Below are positions 13,201 through 27,458 of a DNA stretch of 64,000 nucleotides, one piece after another. The DNA is from Psettodes erumei (taxonomy: Eukaryota; Chordata; Actinopteri; Pleuronectiformes; Psettodidae). The stretch is from assembly GCA_016785225.1 (NCBI GenBank), contig JAFBJZ010000006.1:15001-79000 (forward strand), written 5' to 3'. How positions within the stretch are numbered: the stretch's first letter is position 1; every line of letters starts with the position of its first letter. The notes below the pieces were generated by a model. That model saw nothing but the letters and a program-made list of their open reading frames with translations, searched no databases and was not told where the DNA came from. Made by a program: the position numbers and the translations under genes.

Positions 13201-15303
13201 TAACGCTGCCTTCGCCGTTGACGCTAACTTGAAATTCAGTATTATTCTGGGGCACAAAGCGGTCGGCTTCACTTCGTTCTTTTTATTTAACGCAGTATTT
13301 TAATGACGCGGAAATCCACCATTCGGTGTCATCACGATTAAACTCAATGCAACCGCGCTCAGAGTCGTTTACTGCCCTCCTGTGGTCACAACGAGGCACT
13401 GCAACGTTAAATGAGTCAGGTTAGCGTTGCTAACATAGCACTCCACTTCCGGTGCGTTCTTTCAAAATACACTCACCAACCTGCGTTTACCGGAAACACA
13501 TTGGCAGAATTAACATGGCGTTATTTTTATTGTTCTCAGGTGGTCGGATTTAACAAAACAAAAGTAAGAACAATAATGATATAAATAATAATAATAATAA
13601 TAATAATAACTTATTTAGATCATTCCTGGTTCAGTCCAAGACAAGTGGGCCTTGACTCTTCGTGAGAACATGAACACGGTCCCTGAGGAACTCCAGTTGA
13701 ATGTACTACACACCATGCTGCATTAGCACTGAGCTCATCTCAGTCCCAGCTGCTGAGAAAGTCACATTCCCACATGATATCTAATGTTTGCAGGAGGTGA
13801 TCACGTTAACGCATCATGTACCACCCACAGCTGGGCTGGGGGTGGGGGGCAGCAGAGAAATCTGCATTCCAGGTCTGTGAATCAGAAGATAGGCTCAGAA
13901 AAAAAGGCACAGACTGTTTAATGACTGACTGTTTCATTTTCCACGAAGCTCTTAGCATAATGACTTCCATGTTCACTTTATACGAAGCAGCTTGCAGCTG
14001 TTAAACGTAAATGGCTTCGCTCATTGTTACCCCATTGTTGCGATGTTTTTAGCGTTTGTGAGCAGTGATGGAAGTTGTGTTCATGAGATTGTAGTTTTGT
14101 TGTAACAGCAGTTTACTCAGTTTCCTGACGAGGCCTGGGCGGTGAAGGATGAGGACGGTCGCCTGCAGAGGGCGACAGATCCCGTGTGAAGTGGACAGAC
14201 CTGCTGGGAGTGAAGAAAAACAGAGTTTATTACTGCAGTGGGTTCAAGTTCATCAAAACTTTTTATAGCCCCTCATAATTTAACCATTTAGTCCGAGCAT
14301 GGGAATGATTAAGCCTGCAGCTTGAATAAACGTGCCACTAATGACCATTAAATTACTTATTTGAAGCACATGGGCATTAAACAGAAGAAGCTACAGACAT
14401 TCAGCTGCATTATGCACCAAGAAGCATTTTTTTTCTTCACATCCTTTCATGTTTTACGACGCTGCACGAGTCCAGATCGTCGCCGCGAGTCTGAAGAAAA
14501 GCAAACCTCGTCGCCAGTTTGACAGATTCCCAGCATGCATCCTGCTCAGGGACCAGACCGGACTCGCTCCTCACACATGTGAAGGGCAGAGACTCTGGCC
14601 CCGGCTCACCTGCACATTTAACTGTTTAAAACAAGTTAAACCTCTTTCTTACCGTCGACTTCATGTCATCACAGACACGGCGGAGGCGAGTGAAAGAGAA
14701 ATCTCCTTCAGTAAAAACAAACTTTAACCTCTTTCTTGTTTCTGTTTCTGCATGTCTATATATAGTTGATTATTTTGTCAGATGAAGAGGGGAAGTTATA
14801 AATTTCCTTTCTGCTCAACAAGCTGGTGAAACACGTCCCGTCCCTTCACACGTGAACAACACATGTGCGTCAGGACTCATACGTGCAGTTCGGTCAGAGG
14901 AGGTTTTTGTGACGAGAACAAAAGCTTCACATACTGTGACCTGTTGTTGTTGTTGACGTCGTTACTGCTCTTCATCAACGGCAGAGACGCCACAATAAAA
15001 CTGGATTTAACCTGAAACAGGCGTTTCTGTTTCAGCTGAGGAATCATAACACGTAATAAATGATGATGAATGTGGAGGGATACCAGCCAGCGATCAAATG
15101 ACATGCATGTGCTGTCCTCAGTTATTCAAGCAGTGTCAGTTCAGTGAGTTGTGTTTTCATTAATGCCGTCAGGAAAAAGAGTAATAAACAGGTAATTAAA
15201 TATGAATGTGGAGGTTTGTGAGGGCTCAGCTGTTTACTGGCTCATCTCTTCTATAAAGCTCCTTTTACTCCATTAAAAAACAGAAAGTTTACGAGTGTGT
15301 GTG

Positions 15304-15343
<40 letters not shown>

Positions 15344-16125
15344 CCTTCCTCCCAGACTCCTTGTCTTCGCTTTAATCATGAAAACACACGATTCAATGTA
15401 AAGAATGACTTCATGTCCCAGATCTGCTCCTGTTTCCTGCTGATGCGACGCTCTCAGATTCAGATGTTAACGTTTACATTCGTTCCGTCTCTTACGGTTT
15501 GTGCTTCTGGAAAAAGTGATTGATGATGATGATGTCACCTAATGATACGTGTGTGCGTGTGACGGGTATGTCTTTGAAAAAGTCGGGGCAGGGTCGAGGT
15601 CAGAGGAAAAACCGCTACGGGGTCTGAAGGCCTGTTAACACTTTCCTCAGGTATGTCGTCTCACCTGTGGAGACCAGTCGCTGCACGCAGGCCAGAGCTG
15701 CTCTCAGATCTGCTGAACTGCAAAACCACAATGCGCAGTTATGAGTCTGTCCCGCAGTAAATCCACAAATGATACGGCTCCGCTGTTAAAACGCCTGCGC
15801 TGGGTTTTTCTGTGTAACTCGAACCACGGGCAGAGAAAAAAAAAATAATGTGGCCGAGAACAAAACTATTTGAAACCAAATCAGGTTTTTCTCTGCAGCT
15901 TCAGCTGCAACACGGGAACGTTTAACCCTCCTTCACTTAGTTATTGCTCATCGGATCAATCGGTAATCAATATGTTACGTGACATTAGATATAGAGAGAG
16001 ATCAATGCGTCAACAAATTCAGAAAATATGACACAAAAATGTGACGCCTGTCCCGCGGTTTCTTATTTCACCTCGTCCTGCACACACTTAATTAAACCCA
16101 TATGAATTAATGACCTTCAGTCGAC

Positions 16126-16162
<37 letters not shown>

Positions 16163-18083
16163 GACACAATACGCCTGTTGTTCAGGCACCACAGCTCATT
16201 AACTCACCTTTATTTTAAAAGGTTTCATGAAAAAGTCTCAACCTGTTTATGAGAAATGCATGAAAATGTTTCATCAAGTCAAAATACTAAACAAGTGTGT
16301 GTGTGTGTGTCCTCAGGTTTCATAAGTTACAGGAGGCTGATTTATCCAAAAAAAAAAAAGAAAGATGGTGGATGAAGAAAACAGGAGTGGAACCCGGTCG
16401 CTTGTAAAGTCGTGTGATTTACGGACACGGATCCGTTTCTCTTGGCTCCGATCAGCCGCGTCTTCGCGAAGGTGAAACAAGGCCGGATTATCTGGAAAAA
16501 AACGCCGCGTGAGCTAAATGTGGAATCAGGTGAAGCGCGTTATACATGTGAGGAACATACGTACACGCAGGAACATACACGGGAGGGGGGGGAACCTTCG
16601 AGCGCTGGCTCACGGTTTCTCCTATAAATCAGTCGGCCGTTAAAACGTTACACGCTGCACCGGAGGCCACGAGTCGCTCCAGAAATGTGACGGGGCCGAT
16701 AAACGCTTCAGGAGGAAGGACTGACATGGCGTGTTCAGGAATCTGGGGCGAGGACGTTCGTACAGATTTCACGTCGGGCACCTCCGTGTTGACCCACATT
16801 AAGGAGTTTCTGCTGCGGGATAATTGCAGCCACATTATATTTAGAAAAGAACCGGACCTGCACAAACACTGACGCACTTTGATCCTGAAAAGTCTCGACA
16901 TCTGCGCCGCAGACTTCACCGCGCGATAACGGAGCGCGAGGTCAGCGCGGCAAACAACGGCCGCGCACGTCGGCCGCAGTAACGACAAAACCAGCGACGG
17001 CGGACGCGCAAACACATGCAAACATCATCAGTGCGGGTTTCCCCCAAGACAGTAAAATATCAGAGACAGGAAAGCGAGGGAGGAGAGCGGATCCAAGAGA
17101 GAAATCCAGAAGATGTCAGGAGAATCTGTGGGAAACTTTATTTAGATGCAAAGATCTTTTTATAACCAAGGATGTGACTTCTGATTAAGAAAGCGGAAAC
17201 CGGAGTCTGAGCGTCAGCAGGACAACAGATGCCGGTGAAAACGGCGACGTGTGTGTTTGTCACACGATCGGCAGCGTGACCGTCCACAGGAAAATAATCT
17301 GAGATGATTCTGCGCCGCACCAATCTGATATACGCAAACAAAAGCAACACAACGGCGCTCGCCCCGACACCGCAGGAATTCACGCTCGGCCATGTTGTCT
17401 TATCTGAAGGCCCAAACGTCGGCCGGTCGGCTCCGGAAAAGCCGCAGGAGCGATAAACTGTGAGTAATGATGGACGCACAAGCTCGCGGCACATCGTGTC
17501 GGGGTTCAGAGATCCGGTCGTGATGGATGGAAACGCGTGACCTCGTCTTTTCTCACATCATGATGAACTTCCCCCACAGTTTCTGTCTTTTGTCGTCGTC
17601 GTGCGGAGTGATGGATGCGTCTTCACAGATTCATCACCTGAGGTCTGAGCTCAGGGCGTCACGTCAGCGGTCAGTTGGTCGGTCAGTCGAGACCCGACAT
17701 GCAGCACTCGAGTAGTTTCACACAAGTTTTTCTTTTCTTTTTCTTTCCACATTAACAGTTTGTTCCAATAAACCTGTTTCCTGTCACGTTCAGAACAAAC
17801 CTCTGGGTTTGAATCCCGCCTCATAATAAACACAGAAAATAAAGAAAAACATTTTCCATTTATCTGGTAACACAGCTCCTTACACTGACGCTTGTGTGTC
17901 TGTAATGAACTGTTCCTCTTGTTGGCTAAAATTATCTTATGGTTGTGTTTGTGTAACTTTGTGTACCTGCAGTGCTGTGGACACACACACACACACACAG
18001 ATGAGACAGCAGACAGGAAATCTGGACCATGAACGCTCAGGGAATCCCATCTACGTGGCTCATGGCTCCCAGAAAGAAACTGC

Positions 18084-18153
18084 GGGTGGGGGGTGGGGGG
18101 TTGGGGGGGTGGAGGGAGGTCGAGGAGGTGGAGGGGGTGGTGGGGGGGGGGGG
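18084..18153 (+). repeat. G-rich low-complexity tract
   Basis: Runs of four or more G separated by T, TT or GA repeat many times, ending in a run of about twelve G. The pattern satisfies the usual G-quadruplex rule many times over. Confidence 0.8.
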
Positions 18154-20647
18154 TCACTGTGGACCATCTGATGGGACTCTTGAAGGAGCAGAGTTGTGGC
18201 TCCAGTGAGCAGGACTACGCAGACTCCCGTTCGCCGATCATAGAAACGCGTCACATAGAGAGAGCTGGGCCTGACGTGACCTCTTGACCTGCAGGTTGTG
18301 TTGAGGTCCCAGCGGGACGTGAACCCCCCCCCCCCGTGTGTAAAAACGACCAATCAGCTTCCCCCCGCAGGTACAAGTTTCACGGCCTCGTTACCGCTTC
18401 CTGGGAAAGAGAGTGACATCACCGGAAAACCGGGAAAAAAACTACATCTGGAGTTCTCCCCGCGCCGAGCAGACGGGACGAAGCCAAACCCGTCCACGCT
18501 CCGCCGGTTACAGTCCAATCAGAACCGCCGTGAACCCGCCGACGCACAGCAGCTCTCTCGAGCTGTTTTAATGGTGGAACGCCGTGAACGTCGTGCAGCT
18601 GAGAACGCACAGAACAGGCTGGAGCTGCAGATGGATGTTGTGTCTCTGAACGTTCTCACAGTTGTCAAAGAATAACACATTAATCCGGCGGCCGCGTCCT
18701 GGCGTCGCTGCTGTCAGAAGATTTTATGGCTTTTCCATTAAAAAAAAAAAAAAATTAGCAAATCTGGCCTGTCCACCTGTCCGTGTTGGACAAACTGTCT
18801 CCGAGCTGTTGATCCGTCTCGTGGGGACGCCCCCCCCCCACCCTGCAGCTGCCGGTGGTCAAACCTCCTGATGTTTTTTAACGCGTTGATGCTGGAAGCC
18901 CAGAGGAAACCTCAGGGTGACATCTCTCAGAGAAATTTAAGACTGGAAAGTACAGTCGGGAGAAAAAAAAGATGAGCGGAGGGAAAAGTGAATTATCTGT
19001 GGATAAAAGACTAATTTCTGCCACAATCTGCTCTGGAAGATTTTTTTTTTTTTTTAAATCACATTTTCCGAGCTGGAAAGCGCCTGAGGAGACAAATGCA
19101 CACATGTCTGCGTGTTGCACAATGTTAATACAGTAACTGTAAATCACTGCATCAACTGTGTGGACGGAAAATAATAGATTTGGTAACAGAATGTTCGGAT
19201 GATTTTTGGACAGCTCTTAATTTACGACATTATTTTTCTTAATCCCTGAAAAAAAAACAAACAAAAAAAAAAAACGCCTGTTCTCTCTCCTCTCTTTTGA
19301 CTCTCGTGTCATTTAAGGTGATTCACTGGAGCTGAAGTGATGAAATATCAATAAAAAGTTGAAAAATGAGGGGGTGTAAAACTTTTGGCAGGAGCGATGA
19401 AGTGATGAAGGTGTAAAAAAAAAAAAAATCAACGCGCATAAAAAACGTCGTAAAATCCAGACGCAGGTGGGGGTTCGTTCACAGGTGGCCCCGCCCCCCG
19501 GACGACCCACCTCCCCTTCTCATCTCTACTGTGGATCAGACAGAACCTGGGTTCAGCACCAGAACCTGGGTCCAGCACCAGGACCAGAGCCCAGCACTGG
19601 CTGAGCGAAATCCCCCACGTGTTGGATTCTGGTGCGACCCGACCCAGAAGGTTCTGAGTTGCGTCACGTTTGCTCAGAGGAACATCAGGGAGATGAAGGG
19701 ATCATGTTTACTTGTCAGTCCGGGATGTTATTTAATCCACATGTGTTGTGGATTAGGAAAGATATGAAACCGCACAGGAGCCAAATGACCCGGATTCTGG
19801 ACCCGCACCGAGAAATATGAAATATAACGAACGTGGGTTCAGCCGGACTCTGATCCGGTTCACGAACACGTGGAGACGACGGGCTGTGAAATCTACAGGA
19901 CGGAGGATGAGCGCCGATCTTCCTCTCATGCGTCATCATCATCATCATCATCAAACGTTACGTAACGCCCGTAAGTGGAAACAGTCAAACTGGATTTAAA
20001 GTTTCTCTCTCTGCTTTTTTTTTTAAAGATCACAGCTGGAGTTCCACATGAAAATTAAAATGAAGTAAACTTAAACGAACCCATACGGCAGAGGAAGTAA
20101 ACAAACGTGTATTTGTACAACACGCGCGTACTGAGATGCAGCTTCAGCCACGTGGAGTTTCAGTCAGGACGAGGTTTTGGCAGAAGAAGCTCAATAAATC
20201 GTGCGATTTGAACACGGAGGAGATTATTTACGAGGCCGCAGTCACGTTACGCAACCTCTGTCACTGAGGCCGAGCTCCGCGTGAGTCCGATCCAAACTGG
20301 ACCCGGTTCCGCCCGGCGCTGAGCCGGAGGTCCTCGCTGTTACACAGAACAACACACAAAGACACGCAACTCAACACATTCTCTCCTCAGAAACAATACG
20401 CACCTGAAAACACCACACACCCCCGACCCGGTCCGACCGCTTCATTAGTCACCTGGTTCTGCCCCGCCCCCCTCTCCTGCACCTGAGCACCCTGGCCACG
20501 CCCACAAATCCCGCTTCAGAGCAAAACGGCGCGAAACTTGATCAAACCGTCAGGGGTCACATGACCTTCAGTTCCACGCTGGAGGGTTCTGATCCGCGTC
20601 AGAACCGCTCACCTGTTTACGGTACCTGAAGGTGCGAACGCGTCCCC

Positions 20648-20649
20648 GG

Positions 20650-20683
<34 letters not shown>

Positions 20684-20711
20684 CCAGAACCAGACCCAGA
20701 CCCAGACCAGA
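20648..20711. repeat. (AGAACC)n-like hexamer array
   Basis: About ten tandem copies of CAGAAC or CAGACC units. The array grades from AGAACC to AGACCC units towards its right end. Confidence 0.85.
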
Positions 20712-20881
20712 GGAGGTCTAATCTCCCCGCGCGCTCAGCGATTCGCAGCCTGTTCGTTTAATTGATTATTGATCTCTGGCCTGATTCTCGACACAGAAAC
20801 AGATGAGTTAAAAAAAAAAGATCCACATCTGCCGCCGCACGGAAAACTCACAAACGACAACGACAACGGTGAGACAGCGAG

Positions 20882-20936
20882 GTGTTGCGTTGCGTTGCGT
20901 TGCGTTGCGTTGTGTTGCGTTGTCGTTGTCGTTGCG
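20882..20936. repeat. (GTTGC)n pentamer array
   Basis: About eight GTTGC-type units followed by GTTGTC variants, giving a tandem pentanucleotide to hexanucleotide repeat. Confidence 0.88.
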
Positions 20937-21898
20937 TGGCGGGCCGGCGAGGCGCTGCTGTGTGGAAACCCGAGCTGCGATACATCGGCCGTCTGGAACG
21001 GGAGGCGGAGAAACGTGTGGAAAACCCGGAGCCGAATGGAAAAGCAGTGTGATCCCAGCAGATGTTCGCTCGGCCGCTGTAAATGTGCAACGGTTGATTC
21101 CATCGTCTTCATTCTGCCGCTCAGCGTCGCCGAGGATGAACCGGCGTGAACGTCTGCACACGGGGCGTGAAGTAAAACGTGTAGAAACGAGATTTAAGGC
21201 CCAACGTCTTCTTTTTTTCTGAAATATTTTCAACCCTGACTGACAAGAGACTTATTATGATTCCACCGCCGCTTCACTGAAGATCTGAAACGTGATTAAT
21301 GAAGCAGAAAGTGGCGGTGAAGCAGCTGTAGTACTGACTGTACTGTACACTAGATTATAATACGTGAAATTACTCATTAAAAAAACATCTTTTCATGTTT
21401 CGCCATGTCTGTGTTTGCATCTTGGCGGCGGCTCCGATTTTTTTTTTTTTTTTTAATACTCGATCTCCATCCAAGACGCTGTAAATCACAGCAGCGTGAA
21501 GCGGAGGAACCGGGCCCCGACCCAAAACGTCTGCGCAGAACATCAGCGCCGGATCGCTCGCATTCCTCCGAGCATCAACCGCGACGCGTGTGCGGCGAGC
21601 GGCGTTCACAACGCTCACTGTAAATATGACGGTCGTACGAAAAATGGAAAAGGAGAATCGGTAATTAGCATTTTCAGTTTATTTTATGTTTCACACAAGG
21701 TGTTTTCTTGGAAATTTCCCCTCATAAACATACAGAAAAACGACCGGGGAAAAAAAGACCTGAAATTGTTCTCGGAAAAATATTTACCGTTCATACTTCT
21801 TTTTTTTTTTTTTGTCAGAGTCGACGTGGGATTCGTTAGAAACGAGTCCAAACCACATTCGTCTTCAAACGGGCGAGTTCATATCAAAGAGAAGCGTT

Positions 21899-21904
21899 TT
21901 TATT
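21899..21904 (-). terminator. Candidate postn polyadenylation signal (AATAAA)
   Basis: The minus strand reads AATAAA about 330 bases after the proposed postn stop codon. ATTAAA variants at 22045-22050 and 21951-21956, and a further AATAAA at 21678-21683, are alternatives. Confidence 0.3.
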
Positions 21905-22230
21905 GGAAGAAACGAGACGAGCACAGAGAAATTCAAAAAAACAACATTTTTTTAATCTTTATCATGCTGAGATTTATAAAAGTTCCCGAACAGCTTGTTT
22001 GACCTTTGACCTCTGGCAGAGCGAAGTTCACAACCCAAATGTTTTTTAATGGTTTGGATCAGAAGGATGTTTTCGCTGCTCTGACTCCGAGTCTCGTGCC
22101 AGAACGTTCACACGGAACCAGACTCGCCAAACCTCCGCCCGCCTACACCCGGTACAGTATAGTTCAAAGCCCCCCCACCCCCCCACGCTGAAACATCAAC
22201 CTCTGGCTCCGCCTCCTCGTCCGTCCGCGC

Positions 22231-25200
22231 TCACTCCCTCCCCCGCCTCCTGCTGCCGGCTGAAACAGAAACTCGCAGTCAGTGACTCGGTCGCGTGACG
22301 GCACAACATGGGCCGAGTTCTGGTTCTGATCTCATCGCTTCCCACGAGGAAACGCCGAGCTCAGCGTGGGAGCGATGATTATAAGCCCCTCCCCCCCTCC
22401 TCCTCTGCGTGGGGGGGGGGGGCGTATAGACTCAGAACCTACAGGGGGGTGGTGGCGTGGCGTTAGCACCAGAGTTAGCGCAGGTGTCAGGCGAGCGCTG
22501 AAGCAGCGAGACGGCGAGCGGCAGTTTGACATGTTGGGAAACACGTTCCCACGCTCATGCACGGTGAATTAACGTGTTGATGGTTTAATCCAGGTGAGGC
22601 GTGTGTGTGTGTGTGCAGAGTTTAAATCTCGTGGATTAAACAAACACGTGTTGTCGTCTCGCAGCGTATTCACCCGATGTCAAACCTCTCAACTGTGTTT
22701 AGTGCAAATGCAGCAGGTTTATTTTTTCTTTGGGGGGGGGGTTACCTAGAACTCTCCGTTTGGGGGTTCTTCGAGAACTGCCTTCTATATAAAAGGCAAA
22801 CAAACACGTCAGTCACACGTGAATCGCCGACGCCGCGGCGACGCGTCCGCGGCGGACGAAACCCACCTTTGATGAGCTTGGTGAGACGCTCGCTGTCGAA
22901 GCTGGACTTCCCCTCGATGGTGGTGATTTCCGAGAGGTCGGTCCCTGCGGCCGAAAAAACAAACGAACCCCCGTTACGAAATCCAAAATCAGGGGATCCG
23001 CGGCATCTCGGCGCCGGGTCGGTTCCGCTCACCTTCCAGGGCGATGTTGGTGGTGCCGCTGCTGACGGAGTACTGAGGTCCTGCAAAACGGCGGCGTTCA
23101 GAGTTGATGATCGGCCACGACGAGTCAAATCCAAACCGAGTCAGAGTCACTTACCTGAGACGACCCGGGTCACCTTGGTGAGGGAGGGCGGGCTCTCGAC
23201 CACCCGGGTCACCTTGGTGAGGGAGGGCGGGCTCTCGACCACCCGGGTGACGTGGGTGAGGGAGGGCTGACCTTGGACGACCCTGGTGACCTTGGTGAAG
23301 GTGGGATCCCCCTGGACCACCCTCGTCACCTTGGTCACATCAGGAACTGCGGGAAACACAACGGAGCCCGTTTCACCACAAACAGGTGACACGACAAGCG
23401 GATGGCGGCGGTCGCCGTGACAACGCGGCGAGTCACGAATCACCCTCCTCGTTCATCCAATGGTGTTGTGTTGCATTTTGTACTAATGAAAAGTGTCGCG
23501 GCGTTAATCCCGTTCCAGGCGACGGCGTTCCCTCGTGGCGGCCGTACCTTCCTGGACGACACGCGTGACGATCCTCTCTGACGACGACAGCAGACGCGAC
23601 GCCGTCAATCACGGGGGCGGATACGAAACACGACAAAATGTGCAGCGCGAGGCGACACTTACTCATGAACGTGAGGGGAACTTCCTGGTACCTGAATCCT
23701 GAGATGAACTGGAAAACAACAACAACAACAATCAACAGGTCGTTCATGCAGGTTCCTGCAGGAAACCGTAACAACTGCGGCACCTTGATCTGCATGTAGG
23801 TGATGAGCCTCTTCAGCAGCGTGAGCAGGTCCTGGTTCCCCACCGGCAGATCTGCAACAGAACCACCATCGGGTTTTTTTTTTTTACAGCGGCGAGCGCG
23901 TTTGTTCGAGACGTTTACGAGACGTGGAGGTGGAGGTCGTACCTGCGGGGTACAGCAGCTGGTCCGTGACGTGAACGACGCCGTTTGTGGCCATGGTGTC
24001 GGACTCGGGGACTCGAACAGAGTTCACCAGCATGGTGTTGTTTGCCTGGGGGGGGCATTAAAAACAATTACAGACATGAAAACCACAGAAGAAGAAGAAG
24101 AAGAGGCTTGAATCAACCTGAGCACCGTAAATAATCTGATAACGACGACTGACACCGTCATAAAAAATAATCGCGCTGGATAATTAAAAGGCGTGTTTGT
24201 GTAGCGCCGTGTGGCGTCACGCCCCCGCCCTGCCCCGCCCCCCACAGGTGTGAGCGCTCACCAGCATCACCCTCAGGTTGCTGCCCTGCAGAGACTTGAG
24301 CAGGTTGGTCACCCCCGTCTCCAGCCCGCCGCCGATGAAGACCCCGTTATTGAAGTGGTAAAGGAGGATGGTCCTGAGAGCGTTGATGTCACCTGGAACA
24401 CACGGGCGCAGTCACGCACCTGTCGCGCTACGGCGGCGCACTAACGGCGGGGGGCACGTACTCTTGAGCAGGGCCAGGTCGCTGTCGCTCAGGGCGGCGA
24501 AGGCTTTGTCGCTGGGGGCGAACAGGGTGAAGTCTCCCTCCTGCCTCAGCAGGTCGCTCAAGCCGGCGGCCTCCATCAGAGACAAGAAGATCCTGCGGCG
24601 CAGACGCACAAACCGCTGACTCGCGCTTCCCCGAGCCCCAAGACGCTCGACCACGTGGATTCGGAGACGCCGAGACGCCGTTTCTGTTCGCTCCCACTTA
24701 CTTGAAGCCTCCGTTTTGCGTGAGGATCTCGAACATGGTGCTTTCGGCCGGTTTCAGCAGAGTCCTCATGAGGTGGAGGGCCCCGTTGCTGCCCTCCCTG
24801 CTGCCCCTCACCAGGCAGGAGTTCTCGATGCACACGGCCTGCGGACGAAAAACCCCGCGCGTTAAACTCAGGGGACGCGAAGACGGGCGCGCGTGGAGGA
24901 AGAGGACGCACCGTGCGATAGATGAAGACCCTCAGCATCTTCCCGCCGATGGTCTCCAGCCGCTGGCCGTTGTACAGCTCGCCCAGGACGATCTTGTTCT
25001 TCAAGACGTGGCTCTCCAGGATGATCTTCAGCAGCCGCTGGTCCATGGACATCACCTCGTCTGCGGGGGAACGGAACTACGTTTATTCTTTGTCTTTTTA
25101 TTTTGGCCACACGTGATTGGCTGCACGGCTCGGTAGGTGCGCGGCGATGGAGCGACGGCGTGCGGTGATTTGTTACCGAGCGTTGAAGAACTCACGGTTG

Positions 25201-25345
25201 TGTTGGAAAGTTCCAGCTGCTGCTTCGTGCTCCAGTGAAAACAGATAAAAAAGTTTTCTGCCTCCATTAATTGCACGCTCTGTCTTCCAGAAACAAAACA
25301 TCTCCTCCGGGGTAATGGAGAGGAATGTTCTCCGGTGGTGGTGGT

Positions 25346-25382
<37 letters not shown>

Positions 25383-27426
25383 GGTTAGGCATTTCATCTT
25401 GCGTGGCATGGATAAAGCCCCGACGTCTCTGGAGCTCCATATAAGTACATTTCTAGTCGGGTATGAGTCAGCAGGCACAGGGAATAAAAATATCCAGCAG
25501 CAGCGAGCGTGTTTACCCACGTGCTGAACCGCCATGACCACGACGACGACGACGATGATGATAATGATGATGGTAATGATGATGGTAATGGCGGTGGCGG
25601 TGACTCACCGGTGAAGGCAGCGTTGAGCGGGGCCAGCAGCGTGTACTCGGCCTCCGGCCTCATGGCGGCGGAGAGGCCCAGCTCGGACACCATGTCCCCG
25701 AAGGTGGACTGGGAGCTTCCCACCAGCTCCATCACCTGTTTGGCTTGAAGCGCACAGGAAGTCGTTAAAACCCGGATCACCCGGAGCAGTCATTCATGTG
25801 TGTGTGTGTGCGTGCGTGTGGGGGGGGTTCCTCACCTGAGTCCGGCATGAGCACTTGGTCGATGAGGTGGATGACGCCGTTGGTGGTGACGATGTCCTTC
25901 TTCAGCACCATCTTGACGCCGTTGACGGTCAAACTCTCACCGTCGCAGCCGATCTCGATGTTGGTGCCCTCCGCCGTCTCGTAGGTGCTGCCGGCTAAAA
26001 TGGCCTCGGAGCACTGGACCGAGTCCAGCAGGTGGAAGTTCAGGAGCGCTGAAAGAACCGAGCAGAACAGTTTTCATCGCCGCCGTTCCGCCGCGGCCGA
26101 GGAACCCGGGGAACCTTTGGATCCCTCGGGTCCCCGAGTCGGCAGACATCTCAGCTCTACGCGTGAAACCATCTGACCTCACGTCAGGAACAACCTGCGG
26201 GCTCGTAAATCGATTTGAAGGAAGCAGCTGTTTCCTGTCAGCTTTCACACCAAACTACCAAAGTTAAAAAACTCTCTATTTTTCAGTCTCTGGGCATTTG
26301 GAGGAATTAACTTCTTCTGACGAGTACAGTCGGAGGTTTCGTGAACTTCGGCTCCGGCACTGATCCTAATCTACCCACAAAATAAACAGTAAAACTAAAA
26401 AAAAAAAAAAAAGTGTAAAATCATGCGGGGCATTGTTTGACTTTCCAGTCGTGGTGTCACGCGTTACTTGAAACGAGAGACTTATTTTTATTACTGTTCG
26501 ACACAACTCGTTGCCAAACGTGTTTGAGCTCCAGATCCACTGCGGCTTCATCTGGTTTCGATCGGGGGAGAAGCTGAACACGTAAAAAAGAAACTTCACG
26601 GGTGACTCACGGGGAACCGCTACTTCTTTTTCCTTTTCCTGCGACCTACGTTGGATCCAAACGTGGAGCCGGTCGTTACGAAGCCCCCGGGTCTCCGCCG
26701 CCGGGCTGGAACGACCTGTGACGGACCCCTACCGGTCAAACGCACCTTTGATGGCCTCGCTGTTGCTCTGGAGTCTCTCCAGCGCGTCCGTGCCCAGCTT
26801 CTCGAAGGCGGCGTTGGTGGGGGCGAACAGGGTGTAGTGTCCCGGCTGACCCAGCCGCTCCAGCAGCCCGGCGTTCGATGCCACCTCCTGCAGGGAGGGG
26901 ATTGTGGTCGGCGGAGTTCAGGTGTCAATCAGCGAGAGGTCACGACCTTCAGCTAAAACGAGGCCGGAGATGGTTGTGTGTGTGTGTGTGTGTGCGCTCA
27001 CGCTCAGAGTCGTCAGGTCGTCGTCGATCTCGATCACGTCCTGCATGGTGTTGCCGACGGCGCTGATGATGCGGTCGATGACGTGCACGACGCCGTTGGT
27101 GGCCACCTGGTTCCCGTAGATGATCCGGGCGCAGTTCACGGTCACCACCTGCACAGAGCGCACAGCGGTTCTGATTTACAGGACGACCCCCGGGCTCAGC
27201 TGTGACATCACCGAGGGGGGCGGGGCCTCACCCCGTTGGAGTAGTGGTTGATCAGCAGGCCGAGGTCGTTGTACATGGAGGTGACGGTCATGCCGTTCCT
27301 CAGATCTTTGGTCAGGAGGCGTTTGTTGACCATGTGATAATGCAGAGCGTTGTACAGCTCGATGTTCACGTTGCTGACCAGCGCGCTCTTCACCATCTGT
27401 TACAGGTGAGAGGAGAACGAGATGAG

Positions 27427-27458
<32 letters not shown>

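Larger units (their letters stand above)
13201..22230. other. Intergenic region between scaf4 promoter and postn 3' end
   Basis: About 9 kb with no recognisable coding exon on either strand. It contains an (AAT)n run at about 13587-13609, TG/CA arrays near 15295-15341, 16133-16160 and 17982-17999, a G-rich tract at 18084-18153, a hexamer array at 20648-20711 and a pentamer array at 20882-20936. The left part is AT-richer and looks non-repetitive; conserved non-coding elements could be present but cannot be judged without alignment. The postn 3' untranslated region probably occupies the right end. Confidence 0.55.

Noticed and set aside
14449..14727. 92-residue plus-strand frame in the scaf4-postn gap
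   Set aside because: No recognisable similarity, no splice context or codon pattern; treated as chance.
23163..23346. CRISPR-like direct repeats
   Set aside because: The 39-bp units are contiguous with no spacers, lie inside a vertebrate coding exon and keep reading frame.
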